Positions 27,717 through 37,194 are shown, numbered from the stretch's first letter. The stretch: 64,000 nucleotides of DNA from Janibacter cremeus (GCF_013409205.1 NZ_JACCAE010000001.1:2914001-2978000); one strand, 5' to 3'. The notes: generated from the sequence alone by a model not told the origin. A program made the numbers and translations.

Positions 27717-29005
27717 CGCTGCCCCTCCTCGGGTGCGTGGGTGTGCACGGGTAGCCAGGCCGAGATCGCCGTCCCCTCACCCGGGCCCGACTCGACGGCC
27801 AGGCCGCCGCCCAGCTCGCGCAGACGGGCCCGCGTGGCGCGCAGCCCGTAGCCGCCGTCGCCGGCGGGCGAGCGGGTGGTCCAGTCGCTGGCATCGAAGC
27901 CGCACCCGTCGTCGACGACGTCCACGCGCAGGGCGTCGCCGGTGACGTCGAGGCTGACGACGACGCTCGAGGCCCGGGCGTGCGAGCGGACATTGGCCAG
28001 GGTGCCCTGAACGCACCGCAGGAGAGCCACCTCGGTGGTGGTGGCCACGGGCGGGACGTTGCCGCTGACGACGACACGCGCCTGCACGCCGCTCTCGACC
28101 TCGAAGCGGTCGGTGACCCGGTGCAGAGCGGCGGTCAGACCCCCTTCGTCCAGATCGGCGGGGGCCAGGGCGCCGACGACCCGGCGTGACTCCTCCAGTC
28201 CCTCGGCAGCACCGTTCTCGAGGTGCTCCAGCAGCTCGCGCACCCGAGCGGGGTCCTCCTCGGCGCGGGCGGCGCGGGCCAGGAGCAGGATCGAGGAGAA
28301 CCCCTGGGCGAGGCCGTCGTGGATGTCGCGGGAGAGTCGGGTGCGCTCGCTCGTCGCTCCGGCCGCCCGTTGCACACGGGCGAGCTCGTCGTTCAGGGCG
28401 GCGGTCTCCTCCTGGGCGCTGTAGAGCGAGGCGATGAGCCGCTGGCGCTCGATGCCGTCCCGCACGAGGGCCATCTGCGCCCGCGAGATCCCCAGCGCGA
28501 CGACCATGCCGATGAAGGGTCCGATGACGGCGGCGAAGCTCGTCGCGCTCGCCTGCCGGATCGGCTCGGCGACGACCACGACGAGGATCGCCAGCGAGAG
28601 GAGGATGCCGCTGCCGAGCGGTAGCAGGTGGCCGGCGAGCAACCACAGGGGGAAGGCGAGCCAGACGTTCTCCGGGGAGACCAGGACGAGGCCTCCCCAC
28701 ACGAGGGCGAGCACGACGAACCAGGCCGCGCCACCCACCCCGCGCCGGCCGAGGGGGATCCCTACGAGGTACCAACCGACGAAGGCCGCCAGGGCACCGA
28801 CCTCGGCGACCGGGTGCGCCCCGGCGCCGATGGCCCGGGTCGCGCAGATCACGACGAGGGCGGCCAGGAGGGCGTGCTGTCCCCACCTCAACCAGCGGGT
28901 CGTACCCGAGGCCACGGAGTCCTCGCCGGGAACGCCGATGGGACCGGCCACGCGGGCGTGCTGGGTGTGGGGCGTGGCCGGTTCCGCGACGTCTGGAGCG
29001 TTCAC
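27713..29005 (-). CDS. NarL-type sensor histidine kinase (HisKA_3)
   Basis: 430 residues: five to six membrane segments over residues 40-185 with no large outer domain, a coiled-coil stretch, then the HisKA_3 phosphorylation motif SRDIHDGLAQGFSSILLLARAARA and an HATPase with DDGCGFD and GGYGLRATRARLRELGG. The GTG at 29005 makes a GTGA overlap with the MMPL stop; an upstream ATG would lie inside the MMPL gene. Intramembrane-sensing kinases of this sort often respond to envelope stress, and the transporter context fits. Confidence 0.88.
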   Translation of the reverse strand: MNAPDVAEPATPHTQHARVAGPIGVPGEDSVASGTTRWLRWGQHALLAALVVICATRAIGAGAHPVAEVGALAAFVGWYLVGIPLGRRGVGGAAWFVVLALVWGGLVLVSPENVWLAFPLWLLAGHLLPLGSGILLSLAILVVVVAEPIRQASATSFAAVIGPFIGMVVALGISRAQMALVRDGIERQRLIASLYSAQEETAALNDELARVQRAAGATSERTRLSRDIHDGLAQGFSSILLLARAARAEEDPARVRELLEHLENGAAEGLEESRRVVGALAPADLDEGGLTAALHRVTDRFEVESGVQARVVVSGNVPPVATTTEVALLRCVQGTLANVRSHARASSVVVSLDVTGDALRVDVVDDGCGFDASDWTTRSPAGDGGYGLRATRARLRELGGGLAVESGPGEGTAISAWLPVHTHAPEEGQR

Positions 29006-31095
29006 GAACGCGACGCTACCCGGCTGGGGCGAGAGGGCCACCAGAAGCGGTCCCCGATCAGAGCAGTCGCCGCCGGGACGATGACCGTGCGCACGATCAG
29101 GGTGTCGAGCAGCACTCCGAGTCCGACGATCAGGCCCAGCTGGCCCAGGACGACCAGCGGGAGTACCCCCAGTGCGGCGAAGACCGCGGCGAGGACGATG
29201 CCGGCGCTGGTGATGACGGCGCCGGTTCGGGCCACCGCTCGGGCGACGCCCTCCCGGGTGCCGTGCTCGGCCGACTCCGCCCGGGCCCGGTGCATGAGGA
29301 AGATCGTGTAGTCGATCCCCAGGGCGACGAGGAAGAGGAAGGCCACGAGCGGGACCTGCACGTCCAGGGCCGGGTGGCCCAGGAGGTGCTCGTCGAGCCA
29401 GGCGCCCAGACCCAGCGCGGCCAGAGCGCTGGCGGCGTTGAGGGCGAGCAGTACCAGCGGGCCGATCACGGCGCGCAGCAGGAGCGCCAGCACGGCGAGG
29501 CTGACGAGGAGCACGAGCGGGACGACCGTGCTCAGGTCGCTCTCGGCCGCGGTGCGGGCGTCGAGCAGCTCGGCCGAGCCGCCACCGACCCGGGCGTTGG
29601 CGTCGGTGACGCCGTGGGCTGCCTCGCGCAGCTCCATGGCGAGGTCGAGGCTCGCGGGGGAGCCCGGTGCGGGCTCACCGGTGAGCGTCAGCTGCGTCAG
29701 GCCGGCACCGTTGGTGCCGGTGGGGTGCACGCTGGTCACGCCGTCGACGTCCTCGAGGGCGGTGATGGTCGCGTCCGTGGCGGTGGTGTCCGTCGTGATG
29801 GTGAAGGGAGCCGCTGCCCCGGCGGGAAAGTGCTCGCCGACGGTGACGAGACCGTCTGCGGACTCGGAGGCGGTCCGGAACGAGTCCGCTTGGCTCAGGC
29901 CGATGCTCGCGCCGAAGAGCCCGGAGGCGAGCACGGCGAGCAGAACCAGGCCGCTGACGAGGTGCGCGGCCGGTCGGGCGACGACGCGGCGGGCGACCTT
30001 GGCCCACAGGCCCTCGTGGTCGAGGTCGTCACCGGGACGCGGGATGAAGGGCCAGAAGACCTTGCGACCGACGAGCGCGAGCGCGGCGGGCAGGACGAAG
30101 GTGATCGCCAGCAGGGCGATGACCAGACCGACGGCCGAGGCCAGGCCGAGTCCACGGGTGCCGGGGACGCTCGCGAGGAGGAGCGTGCCCAGGGCGAGGA
30201 CGACGGTGGCGTTGCTGGCGAGGATCGCGGGGACGGTGGCGCGCCAGGCGGCGGCCAGAGCGGCACGGTGGTCCTCGTGCTCGTGCAACTCCTCGCGGTA
30301 GCGGGAGATGAGCAGCAGGGCGTAGTTGGCGCCGGCCCCGAAGACGAGCACCGAGACGATTCCGGCGTCGAAGGGCAGGCCACTGAAGTCACCGACGGCA
30401 GTGGTGATGGTGCCCGCGAGCTGGTCGGCTATCCCGACCACGAGCAGCGGCACCAGCCAGAGCACGGGCGAGCGGTAGGTGAGCAGGAGCAGGAGGGCGA
30501 CGACCCCGATGGTCACGGCGAGCAGGGTGAAGTTCGCCCCGTCGAAGGAGGAGGTGATGTCGGCGCCGAAGGCAGGACCACCGGTCACCTCGACCGTCAT
30601 GCCGGAGGGGGTGTGGTCGGCGACGTCGCTGCGCAGCGTCGCGATCTTCTCCACGGTGGTGTCGGAGTCCGCGGAGGTCGTCACGGGCAGCGTGATGACT
30701 GCGGCCTCGCCGTCCTGGGAGACCCGAGCCGGGGAGGGTGCGTCGGCGGAGGGGAGCTGGCCGGCCATGGCGTCCAAGGCGGACACGTCCTGATCGGAGA
30801 GCGTGTTGCCCCCCTTCGTCGCTACGAGCAGAACCGGTACCTGGTCGCTGTCGGGGAAGCTGTCCAGCTGCTCCGCCACCAGCGCCGACTCGGCGGTCGA
30901 GGGATAGTTGTCGCCCCGCGGAGGCGCCTGGGTGGAGCCGAGCAGCGTGCTGGCCAGGCCGATGACGACGAGGGCCAGGACGAGCACGATGGCGGCGCCG
31001 CGGCGGCCGGTCAGGCGGGCTGCCGGACTTCGTGCAGGGCCGGGTGGAGGGCTGTCGGGACGATGGGGCCGCAGGGTCGCTGTCATGCCATCCAT
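29002..31095 (-). CDS. MMPL/RND-family transporter
   Basis: 697 residues with the twin layout of MMPL proteins: TM1, a large outer domain, a five-segment membrane block, a second outer domain (MELREAAHGVTDANARVGGG) and a final membrane block containing VALGIDYTIFLMHRARAE, the proton-relay Asp/Tyr motif. Such proteins export lipids or drugs. The start is ATG 31095, or ATG 31086 three codons on. It lies 51 bp after the PadR gene and is translationally coupled to the kinase gene. Confidence 0.9.
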   Translation of the reverse strand: MDGMTATLRPHRPDSPPPGPARSPAARLTGRRGAAIVLVLALVVIGLASTLLGSTQAPPRGDNYPSTAESALVAEQLDSFPDSDQVPVLLVATKGGNTLSDQDVSALDAMAGQLPSADAPSPARVSQDGEAAVITLPVTTSADSDTTVEKIATLRSDVADHTPSGMTVEVTGGPAFGADITSSFDGANFTLLAVTIGVVALLLLLTYRSPVLWLVPLLVVGIADQLAGTITTAVGDFSGLPFDAGIVSVLVFGAGANYALLLISRYREELHEHEDHRAALAAAWRATVPAILASNATVVLALGTLLLASVPGTRGLGLASAVGLVIALLAITFVLPAALALVGRKVFWPFIPRPGDDLDHEGLWAKVARRVVARPAAHLVSGLVLLAVLASGLFGASIGLSQADSFRTASESADGLVTVGEHFPAGAAAPFTITTDTTATDATITALEDVDGVTSVHPTGTNGAGLTQLTLTGEPAPGSPASLDLAMELREAAHGVTDANARVGGGSAELLDARTAAESDLSTVVPLVLLVSLAVLALLLRAVIGPLVLLALNAASALAALGLGAWLDEHLLGHPALDVQVPLVAFLFLVALGIDYTIFLMHRARAESAEHGTREGVARAVARTGAVITSAGIVLAAVFAALGVLPLVVLGQLGLIVGLGVLLDTLIVRTVIVPAATALIGDRFWWPSRPSRVASRS

Positions 31096-31146
31096 TCCAG
31101 CCGCGGAGGGGGCCTGGCCACATCGCGCTGGAGGTTGGTCCTGCGA

Positions 31147-31503
31147 TCAACCTTTCGATGGATCCACCGCCGCGGTGGTCGACTGGAGCCGGGCGAGGAA
31201 GTCCAGTCCGAGGTCCGTGAGCGAGTAGTCCTTGCGGGGCCGGCCCGTGCGCTCGACGGGGACCGCCTCGACGCTGAGCAGGCCGCTGCCTGCCAGACGC
31301 TTGAGGGTGCGGTAGAGGCCGCGCTCGGTGATCTGCCAGCTGGTGCGGTCGGTGAACTCGGTGCGGATCGTCGCGGCGGGGACTGCCGACAGCTCGTCGA
31401 TGATCTGGAGCAGGACGAGCGTGGTCATGGACTTCTTGTAGACCTCGACCCACCCGGTGACCAGCTCGTCGAGCCACTCCTGCGCCTCGGTGGGCTCCTT
31501 CAC
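31147..31503 (-). CDS. PadR-family transcriptional regulator
   Basis: 118 residues: an N-terminal helix, then a winged helix (TTLVLLQIIDELSAVPAATIRTEF ... ERGLYRTLKRLAGSGLLSVE) with GRPRKDYSLTDLG in the wing, the PadR signature. The GTG at 31503 overlaps the preceding membrane-protein stop (GTGA). It probably represses its own operon through the palindrome at 31974-32008; PadR proteins often release DNA upon binding drugs or phenolics. Confidence 0.85.
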   Translation of the reverse strand: MKEPTEAQEWLDELVTGWVEVYKKSMTTLVLLQIIDELSAVPAATIRTEFTDRTSWQITERGLYRTLKRLAGSGLLSVEAVPVERTGRPRKDYSLTDLGLDFLARLQSTTAAVDPSKG

Positions 31504-31952
31504 CGGGGGGCCTCGAAGCCCCGACCGAGGATCGCGCCGAGGGAGTGGGCGAGCAGACCCATCAGCCAGAAGGTCGGCATGCCCACCACGACCCCGAACC
31601 ACCCCGGGTCCATGACGAAGTCCTCGCCGGCCGACGGGGCCGCCACCGCAGCGTTGCCGGAGACGGCGAGCAGGAAGAAGTGCCCGAGGTAGCCGCCGAC
31701 GACCGCGGCGAACGTGACCACGTGGGCCGCGAGGAGGCCGAAGCGCACCTTGCCCAGTCGGTCGCGGTTGCGCAGCAGGAAGCCGGCGTACCCGAGGGCG
31801 ATGAGGGCCGTGAGGACGCCGGCGAGGATGCCGACGGCGTGTCCGCACGCGGCGAGGACGAGCTGCATGGCCAGGCTCGCGGCGATGACGGCGAGCGCGT
31901 AGTGCTGCAGCGAGGTGGTGGTCCCGGCGAGGCGCTCGGTGGTGGTGGTCAT
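31500..31952 (-). CDS. Small four-helix membrane protein, first gene of PadR-MMPL operon
   Basis: 150 residues with about four membrane segments. The ATG at 31952 follows a GGGGGA ribosome site; the promoter region upstream carries the long inverted repeat. It is coupled to padR by a 4-bp overlap. No family was recognised; PadR genes are often paired with a membrane protein of this size that they regulate. Confidence 0.75.
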   Translation of the reverse strand: MTTTTERLAGTTTSLQHYALAVIAASLAMQLVLAACGHAVGILAGVLTALIALGYAGFLLRNRDRLGKVRFGLLAAHVVTFAAVVGGYLGHFFLLAVSGNAAVAAPSAGEDFVMDPGWFGVVVGMPTFWLMGLLAHSLGAILGRGFEAPR

Positions 31953-31973
31953 GATCGGTCCCCCCAATTGGAT

Positions 31974-32008
31974 CCCAAGGTTGTGAACCCAAGGTACACA
32001 ACCTTGGG
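31974..32008. promoter_or_regulatory. Long palindromic operator before the PadR operon
   Basis: Perfect 12-bp inverted repeat CCCAAGGTTGTG / CACAACCTTGGG with an 11-bp spacer that itself holds another CCCAAGGT. It lies 22 bp upstream of the first start codon and 71 bp from the divergent helicase gene. Size and position suit binding of PadR dimers to repress the operon. Confidence 0.75.
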
Positions 32009-32078
32009 GCGTTTTGGGTGCGGGCAAGTGTGTGGATGGCCGGTGCGGGGGGTCGGCTCGGGCACCTAGGGTGGTGCG

Positions 32079-34307
32079 GTGTCCTCGTCAGTTGAGTCCC
32101 TGCTCGCCGCCGCCGTCGGGGGAGTGGGCGGCACCACCCGCCCGGGGCAGGTCGAGATGGCCAACGCCGTCGCCCGCGCCATCGACACCGAGGAGCACCT
32201 GCTCGTCCAGGCAGGCACCGGCACCGGCAAGTCACTGGCCTACCTCGTGCCCGCGGTCGAGCACGCCCAGCGGACCGGACACCCCGCTGTCGTGGCCACG
32301 GCGACTCTCGCCCTGCAGGCGCAGATCGTCGATCGGGACATGCCCCGGCTCGCCGACTCCCTGGCCGGTCACCTCACGCGCCGCCCGACGTACGCGATCG
32401 TCAAGGGCCGCCGCAACTACGTGTGCAAGCACAAGGTCGAGGGCGGCTTCCCCGACGAGGACGAGGGCATGTTCGACGTCGGCGAGGTCGATGCTGTCGC
32501 CGGTCGCCTGGGCAAGGAGGTCGTGCGGGTCCGGGAGTGGGCGGCCGAGACCGAGTCCGGTGATCGGGACGAGCTCGTCCCCGGCGTCTCGGAGAAGGCG
32601 TGGCGCCAGGTCTCCGTCTCCGCGCAGGAGTGCCTCGGCTCGAAGTGTCCGATGGTCGCCGAGTGCTTCGTCGAGCGCTCGCGCGAGGCGGCGAAGGAGG
32701 TCGACGTCATCGTCACCAACCACTCCTTCATGGCCATCGACGCCTTCGAGGGGCGGCCGATGCTGCCCGAGCACGACGTCCTGGTCATCGACGAGGCCCA
32801 CGAGCTCGTCGACCGGGTCACCTCGACGGTCACCGACGAGCTGACCCCCGGCTCGATCCGCGCCGCGGCCAAGCGGGCGCGCAAGTACGCAGAGTCCACC
32901 GACGACCTCGATGACCTCGCCGGCGACCTCGAGGCGGTGCTGGAGCAGGCCCCCGAGGGGCGCCTGACGGCCGGCATCCCCGACTCCCTGGCGAGCATCC
33001 TCGGTCGGTGCCGCGACGTCGCCCGCACCCTGCTCACCCAGATGAAGCCACCGAAGGGGGAGAACGTCGACGGGCCCCGCCAGATCGCCCTCGCCGCGGT
33101 CGACGAGTTGCACGAGACCGCAGCGCGGATGCTCGAAGAGCACGAGCTGGACGTCATGTGGGTCAGCCGCGACCCGCGACGCGGACCGCTGCTGCGGGTG
33201 GCACCGATGAGTGTTGCCATGCGCATGCGGGAGCGGATCTTCGGTACCGGTGCCACCGACGACGACGACTCCGTGCGCGACCGCACAGTCATCCTCACCT
33301 CGGCCACCCTCGAGCTCGGCGGGACCTTTGACGCCGTCGCGGGCACGCTCGGCCTGCGCGGCCCCGGTGCTCCCGAGTGGACCGGTCTGGACGTCGGATC
33401 CCCTTTCGACTATGCCCAGCAGGGGATCGCCTACGTCGCCGAGCACCTGCCCGCTCCCGGCCGGGACGGGCTGGCTTCGCAGACCCTCGACGAGATCGAG
33501 GCACTCGTGCGTGCGGCGGGCGGTCGCACCCTGGGGCTCTTCTCCTCCATGCGCGCTGCCAAGGAGGCGAGCGAGGCCATGCGCGAGCGCCTCGACGACG
33601 AGTTCACAGTGCTCTGCCAGGGCGAGGAGATGATCGGCACCCTCGTGCGCGACTTCGCGCGGGACCCGAAGACGATCCTGTTCGGGACACTCACCCTCTG
33701 GCAGGGCGTCGACGTGCCCGGCAGCGCCTGCCAGCTCGTGCTCATCGACCGCATTCCCTTCCCCCGACCCGACGATCCGCTCTCGTCGGCGCGCACCCAG
33801 GAGATCGCCCGCCGTGGCGGCAACGGCTTCATGGCGGTCTCCGCCACGCACGCCGCCCTGCGCCTCGCCCAGGGCGCCGGCCGACTCATTCGCAAGGGCG
33901 ACGACCGCGGCGTGGTCGCCTTCCTCGACAACCGGATGATCAAGGCGCGCTACGCCGGCTTCCTGCAGCGCTCGCTGCCTCCCTTCTGGCCGACGACCGA
34001 CCGTGGGCTCGTCCTCGGCGCGCTGCGACGCCTCGACCAGATCGCCCCCGAGGTGCAGCCCGTCGCCGACCCGGCGAAGCGCGGGATGACCGGACAGCCG
34101 GTCGCCGCCGACCCCGGTCCGGCCGACGGGGTGCGCACGGCCGTCACGCAGGGCGAAGGGTGGTCCAGCCAGGACGACGACGAGCTACGGGACGGCGTCG
34201 ACCTCGGACTGCCGCTGACCGAGCTCGCCGCCTCACTCGCGCGCGATGAGTCGGCGGTCGCGGCCCGCGCGAAGGCGCTCGGACTCGCTGTCCCCTCCCG
34301 GGGCTAG
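32079..34307 (+). CDS. DinG/XPD-type ATP-dependent DNA helicase with Fe-S cluster
   Basis: 742 residues. Walker A QAGTGTGKSLAYL, and DEAH in VIDEAHELVD. Between them are the four cysteines of the XPD-type 4Fe-4S cluster (YVCKHK, then ECLGSKCPMVAEC). C-terminal helicase motifs include LFGTLTLWQGVDVPG and QGAGRLIR. It probably unwinds DNA 5'-3' in repair or R-loop removal. The GTG start has TAGGGT ending 6 nt upstream (leaderless). A short Arg/Ala C-terminal segment resembles a helix-turn-helix. Confidence 0.9.
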   Translation: MSSSVESLLAAAVGGVGGTTRPGQVEMANAVARAIDTEEHLLVQAGTGTGKSLAYLVPAVEHAQRTGHPAVVATATLALQAQIVDRDMPRLADSLAGHLTRRPTYAIVKGRRNYVCKHKVEGGFPDEDEGMFDVGEVDAVAGRLGKEVVRVREWAAETESGDRDELVPGVSEKAWRQVSVSAQECLGSKCPMVAECFVERSREAAKEVDVIVTNHSFMAIDAFEGRPMLPEHDVLVIDEAHELVDRVTSTVTDELTPGSIRAAAKRARKYAESTDDLDDLAGDLEAVLEQAPEGRLTAGIPDSLASILGRCRDVARTLLTQMKPPKGENVDGPRQIALAAVDELHETAARMLEEHELDVMWVSRDPRRGPLLRVAPMSVAMRMRERIFGTGATDDDDSVRDRTVILTSATLELGGTFDAVAGTLGLRGPGAPEWTGLDVGSPFDYAQQGIAYVAEHLPAPGRDGLASQTLDEIEALVRAAGGRTLGLFSSMRAAKEASEAMRERLDDEFTVLCQGEEMIGTLVRDFARDPKTILFGTLTLWQGVDVPGSACQLVLIDRIPFPRPDDPLSSARTQEIARRGGNGFMAVSATHAALRLAQGAGRLIRKGDDRGVVAFLDNRMIKARYAGFLQRSLPPFWPTTDRGLVLGALRRLDQIAPEVQPVADPAKRGMTGQPVAADPGPADGVRTAVTQGEGWSSQDDDELRDGVDLGLPLTELAASLARDESAVAARAKALGLAVPSRG

Positions 34308-34317
34308 CCTGTCGCCC

Positions 34318-35289
34318 ATGGAACTTCGCCGTATCGGACGCTCCGGCCTGACCGTCTCCGCCGTCGGCCTGGGGTGCAACAACCTTGGTCGTCGCGGAGC
34401 CGCCACCCAGAACCAGGAGGGCAGCGACGCCGTCGTGCACGCCGCGCTCGACGCCGGCATCACCCTCTTCGACACCGCCGACACCTATGGCGCCGAGCCC
34501 GGCCTGTCCGAGGCGATGCTCGGCGCGTCCCTGGGCAGCCGCCGCGACGAGGTGGTCATCGCGACGAAGTTCGGCATGGATGTCAGGGGAACGAACGGCC
34601 CCGACTTCGGCGCTCGCGGCTCGCGGCGCTACATCATGACGGCGGTCGAGGCCTCGCTGCGGCGCCTGGGCACCGATCACATCGACCTCTACCAGTTCCA
34701 CAGCCCGGACCCGTTGACGCCGATAGAGGAAACCTTGGCGGCCCTCGATGACTTGGTCCGCGACGGCAAGGTCCGCTACATCGGCCACTCCAACCGCGCC
34801 GGGTGGCAGATCGCGGAGGCGGAGTTCGTCGCCCGTGCGCGTGGTGGGTCACGGTTCATCTCCAGCCAGAGTCACTACAACCTCCTCGACCGCCGCGCCG
34901 AGCTCGAGGTCATGCCCGCGGCGCAGGCCTACGGACTGGGCGTCCTGCCCTATTTCCCGCTCGCCAGCGGGCTGCTCACCGGCAAGTACTCCTCGGGGAC
35001 CGCGCCCGAGGAGAGCCGACTGGCGCAGTCGCAGCACGTCCTCGACCGCACCGACCTCGACCAGTTGCGCGCCTTCGGCGACTTCGCCCGCGAGCGCGAC
35101 CTGACCGAGCTGCAGGTCGCCTTCTCCTGGCTGGCCTCCCGCCCGAGCGTCCCCAGCGTCATCGCTGGAGCCACCCGTCCCGAGCAGGTCGTGCAGAACG
35201 CCGACGCGATCAGGTGGGTACCCACCGCCGAGGACGAGGCCGCTCTCGACGAGATCTTCCCGCCGGAGCCGAGGGTGGCGCTCTTTTGA
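34318..35289 (+). CDS. Aldo/keto reductase
   Basis: 323-residue TIM-barrel oxidoreductase: DTADTYG with the catalytic Asp/Tyr, the Lys in VIATKFG, the His in DLYQFHSPDP, and the NADP site with SVIAGATRPEQV. The substrate is unknown. TAGCCT (34305-34310) ends 7 nt before the ATG (leaderless). The holA start overlaps its stop. Confidence 0.9.
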   Translation: MELRRIGRSGLTVSAVGLGCNNLGRRGAATQNQEGSDAVVHAALDAGITLFDTADTYGAEPGLSEAMLGASLGSRRDEVVIATKFGMDVRGTNGPDFGARGSRRYIMTAVEASLRRLGTDHIDLYQFHSPDPLTPIEETLAALDDLVRDGKVRYIGHSNRAGWQIAEAEFVARARGGSRFISSQSHYNLLDRRAELEVMPAAQAYGLGVLPYFPLASGLLTGKYSSGTAPEESRLAQSQHVLDRTDLDQLRAFGDFARERDLTELQVAFSWLASRPSVPSVIAGATRPEQVVQNADAIRWVPTAEDEAALDEIFPPEPRVALF

Positions 35290-36248
35290 GCAAGGGCGCC
35301 CCGCCCTTCGTCCTCGTCTCGGGACCGGAGGAGGTGCTCGCCGACCGCGCCGTCGAGCAGGTCATCGCCGACGTGCGCGTGACCGCACCTGAGGTCGACG
35401 TCGTCACGCTCACCGCGGAGGGCTACCAGGAGGGCGAGCTGACCGTGCAGGCCAGTCCCTCCCTCTTCGGCGAGGACAAGCTGATCGTCGTGCGCGACCT
35501 GCACCAGGCACCCGACGCGCTCCAGGTCGACCTGCTGACCTACCTCTCCGACCCGGCGGACTCGGTGACCCTCGTCGTCACGCACGCCTCGGGCAACAAG
35601 GGCAAGAAGGTCCTCGACACGCTGAAGAAGGCCAAGGCCCTCGTCATCCCGGCTCCGGCGATCAAGAGCGACCGCGACAAGGCTGAGTTCGTCACCAACG
35701 AGTTCCGCACGGCCCGGCGCAAGGCGAGCCCGGAGGCGGTCCAGGCCCTTGTCGAGGCCGTCGGCAAGGACGTGCGCGAGCTGGCCTCGGCCTGCCAGCA
35801 GCTCGTCGACGACACCACCGGCACGATCGACGCCGACGTCGTCGAGCGGTATCACGGAGGGCGGGTCGAGGCGACCGGCTTCAAGGTGGCCGACGCCGCG
35901 GTGGCCGGCCGTACGGGTGAGGCCCTGCGGCTGCTGCGGCACGCGGTCGACGTCGGTGTCGACCCGGTGCCGATCGTCGCCGTCATCGCCATGCAGCTGC
36001 GGCAGCTGGCGAAGGTCGGGGGAGCGGGGCGTGGCCGCAGCGCCGATCTCGCCCGCGACCTCGGGATGGCGCCGTGGCAGATCGACAAGGCCCGCCGAGC
36101 GCTGCAGGGATGGAGCGGCGACGCGCTCGGACGCAGCATCCAGGCCATTGCCGCGGCCGACGTCGAGGTCAAGGGCGGCGGTCGCGACCCCGTGTACTCG
36201 GTGGAGAAGGCGATCCTGACGATCTCGCGGGAGCGCAACGGCTCCTGA
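35286..36248 (+). CDS. holA: DNA polymerase III delta subunit (clamp loader)
   Basis: 320 residues. Delta opens the sliding clamp within the clamp loader. N-terminal domain ([19 protein letters not shown]), the middle lid region, and a C-terminal collar domain ending [11 protein letters not shown]. There is no Walker A, as expected. The TTG start at 35286 overlaps the reductase stop (TTGA), the only start that keeps the conserved N-terminus. rpsT follows, a conserved actinobacterial order. Confidence 0.9.
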   Translation: MSKGAPPFVLVSGPEEVLADRAVEQVIADVRVTAPEVDVVTLTAEGYQEGELTVQASPSLFGEDKLIVVRDLHQAPDALQVDLLTYLSDPADSVTLVVTHASGNKGKKVLDTLKKAKALVIPAPAIKSDRDKAEFVTNEFRTARRKASPEAVQALVEAVGKDVRELASACQQLVDDTTGTIDADVVERYHGGRVEATGFKVADAAVAGRTGEALRLLRHAVDVGVDPVPIVAVIAMQLRQLAKVGGAGRGRSADLARDLGMAPWQIDKARRALQGWSGDALGRSIQAIAAADVEVKGGGRDPVYSVEKAILTISRERNGS

Positions 36249-36249
36249 C

Positions 36250-36286
36250 CGCCAAGTTTGGCGGGGGTGGGCGGCGCTGCTAGATT
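36250..36286 (+). promoter_or_regulatory. holA end hairpin and probable rpsT promoter
   Basis: A small hairpin (CGCCAA/TTGGCG, 36250-36263) follows holA. Its right arm doubles as a -35 (TTGGCG, 36258-36263), 17 bp from TAGATT (36281-36286). This would start the rpsT mRNA with a leader of about 135 nt, long enough for S20 autoregulation. Confidence 0.45.
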
Positions 36287-36426
36287 TGCTCCTTGCGTGC
36301 GCGCATGGTCGTGTGCGTACAGCGAGCACCACCCAGGGTGTCTCTCCCACGGTGTCCCCACGCCGGTCCCGAGACGCCTTGCCGCCCTCTAACGGCAACC
36401 ATCGACCGAGCAAAGAAAGTACACCT

Positions 36427-36687
36427 GTGGCAAACATCAAGTCCCAGATCAAGCGCGTGAAGACCAACAACGAGCGCACCGAGCGCAACCGTGCGATCAA
36501 GTCGGAGCTGCGCACCTGGATCCGCAAGGTCCGCAAGGCCGTCGAGGCCGGCGACGCCGAGACTGCCAAGTCGGCTCTCGTCACCGCGAGCACGAAGCTC
36601 GACAAGGCCGTGACCAAGGGCGCCATCCACGCCAACCAGGCCGCCAACAAGAAGTCGGCCATGGCGAAGAAGGTCAACACGCTCTGA
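36427..36687 (+). CDS. rpsT: 30S ribosomal protein S20
   Basis: 86 residues, Lys/Arg/Ala-rich: [19 protein letters not shown] at the N-terminus and [17 protein letters not shown] near the end, the three-helix S20 pattern. The GTG at 36427 has AAAGAAAG upstream and an initiating VANIKSQ that matches actinobacterial S20 proteins. A long leader precedes and a perfect terminator follows. Confidence 0.97.
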   Translation: MANIKSQIKRVKTNNERTERNRAIKSELRTWIRKVRKAVEAGDAETAKSALVTASTKLDKAVTKGAIHANQAANKKSAMAKKVNTL

Positions 36688-36713
36688 GCCGAGCACCACT
36701 GAACCTCGATGGG

Positions 36714-36742
36714 GGGCCGGTCACCGCAGTGGTGACCGGCCC
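36714..36742. terminator. Bidirectional terminator between rpsT and the PemK-like gene
   Basis: Perfect 12-bp stem (36714-36725 with 36731-36742) and a 5-nt loop, 27 bp after the rpsT stop and 12 bp before the end of the convergent gene. TCTTCG follows on the + side. Confidence 0.8.
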
Positions 36743-36753
36743 TCTTCGTGCGC

Positions 36754-37194
36754 TCAGACCGGGTCGTCGTCGTACTCCCGTCCCCGCGCGACGGCCCGCA
36801 CGGCCTCGGCGACGGCGACGAAGAGCTGCTCGTCCAGGACCGCGCCGTCACGGCGGACCGCGGCGGGATCGACCCGGACGACCCGGTTGACGCGCACCTC
36901 GCTGCGCCGACCGCGGTGGTCCCAGCCACCGGAGCCGATGTCGATCCAGTAGCGTCCGACGGAGGCCTCCTGGGCCTCGTCGAGGTCATGGTCGACGCTC
37001 GTCAGCTGCAGTGCCAGCAACCACGGGCCGTCGCGACCGATGAGCAGGACCGGGCGGTCCTTGCCCTGGGTGTGGTCCTCCTCGTAGGGCACGCGGGCCC
37101 ACACGATCTCGCCCGGGGACGGCGTGGGTTCCCTCGGCGTGGGGGCCCACTCCAACGGTGGGTCGCCGTCGTAGTCACCGGGGTAGCCGTCCAT
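36754..37194 (-). CDS. PemK/MazF-family protein without antitoxin
   Basis: 146 residues. After an acidic Pro-rich N-terminus of about 27 comes the SH3-like PemK barrel: [29 protein letters not shown] (the KDRP motif is typical), then [15 protein letters not shown]. MazF relatives are mRNA endonucleases. No antitoxin gene is adjacent, and this gene next to lepA is a fixed actinobacterial feature, so a housekeeping role is possible. TACGGT ends 6 nt before the ATG. Confidence 0.85.
   Translation of the reverse strand: MDGYPGDYDGDPPLEWAPTPREPTPSPGEIVWARVPYEEDHTQGKDRPVLLIGRDGPWLLALQLTSVDHDLDEAQEASVGRYWIDIGSGGWDHRGRRSEVRVNRVVRVDPAAVRRDGAVLDEQLFVAVAEAVRAVARGREYDDDPV

Noticed and set aside
32232..33851. 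539-codon minus-strand open frame
   Set aside because: Antisense to the DinG/XPD-type helicase; no motifs and no ribosome site.
34950..36989. 679-codon minus-strand open frame
   Set aside because: It crosses four real genes (reductase, holA, rpsT, PemK-like) and their terminators, so it cannot be a gene.
36754..37194. Complete toxin-antitoxin module at the PemK-like gene
   Set aside because: Neither side holds a small DNA-binding antitoxin gene; the neighbours are rpsT and lepA.
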